A stretch of 25,088 bases of DNA from Planctomycetota bacterium (GTDB lineage: Bacteria > Planctomycetota > Phycisphaerae > WQYP01): the NCBI GenBank assembly GCA_021780285.1, contig JAJXZA010000069.1:1-25088 (forward strand). Direction: 5' to 3'. Position 1 is the first letter of the stretch. Each line of letters opens with the position of its first letter. Shown piece after piece: positions 24,999 to 25,088 of the stretch. Below the pieces are notes generated by a model. That model saw nothing but the letters and a program-made list of their open reading frames with translations. It was not told the DNA's origin and searched no databases. The position numbers were made by a program, and so were the translations under genes.

Positions 24999-25088
24999 AT
25001 GGCAATGGAACCTACAGCACTACCTGATAACGTTTTAACGCTGAATTTAAAAAAGGCGGTCAACTGGTGTCGGCGGTCGAGCGTGTGG
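24999..25088 (+). CDS. nuoB: NADH-quinone oxidoreductase subunit B, 5' end only
   Basis: Thirty codons are visible before the window ends. ATG 24999 has GGAG 9 bases upstream. The peptide contains LPDNVLTLNLKKAVNWCRRS, which matches the start of NuoB proteins (pattern x-L-D-K-x-V-N-W-x-R-x-x-S-x-W) ahead of the Fe-S cluster N2 cysteines, which are not yet reached. Position directly after nuoA supports the call. Confidence 0.88.
   Translation, partial: MAMEPTALPDNVLTLNLKKAVNWCRRSSVW

Overview
The window looks like a chromosomal segment of a Planctomycetota bacterium, possibly Phycisphaerae. This rests on moderate GC content, a DUF5107/TPR gene, a GH78-type hydrolase with a C-terminal domain I associate with planctomycetes, long N-terminal extensions, and a sufBCDSU operon. 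It is an inference from gene content; no rRNA or other marker is present. I see no IS element, integrase, tRNA, rRNA or CRISPR array.

Layout. (1) 1-9317 is a degradative block built around a divergent promoter region at 4644-4807. On the minus strand lie a Tat-exported S9 (DPP IV-type) peptidase and a DUF5107/TPR gene that runs off the left edge. On the plus strand lie a secreted TIM-barrel glycosidase-like protein and a GH78 alpha-L-rhamnosidase-like protein. (2) 9504-15932 is an iron-sulfur cluster assembly operon: sufB, sufC, sufD, sufS, sufU, then a fusion of an A-type-carrier-like domain with a DUF59/SufT-like domain. It is preceded by a good promoter whose -35 is overlapped by a perfect inverted repeat. 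(3) 15975-17468 (minus) is a MATE transporter. (4) 17707-19157 is a three-gene cassette of small membrane proteins like yqjD-yqjE-yqjK. (5) 19321-21024 holds a Rieske ferredoxin and UDP-glucose 6-dehydrogenase. (6) 21183-24238 (minus) holds a VWA-domain protein and a ferric-reductase-like flavocytochrome, with a terminator between them. (7) 24403-25088 is the start of a complex I operon, nuoA and the 5' end of nuoB, behind a strong promoter with a CRP/FNR-class palindrome just downstream of the -10.

How the parts work together. The left block would break down plant- or microbe-derived polysaccharide and peptide outside the cytoplasm. The suf operon supplies Fe-S clusters. The Rieske protein and complex I downstream use such clusters, and the ferric reductase-like protein may connect to iron supply, but only proximity supports that link.

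The best candidate for something not well described is the last suf gene. Its A-type-like domain has lost all three cluster-ligand cysteines and is fused to a DUF59 domain that keeps its cysteine. Next are the palindromes at the suf and nuo promoters. I did not find a clearly new multi-gene defence or mobile system.
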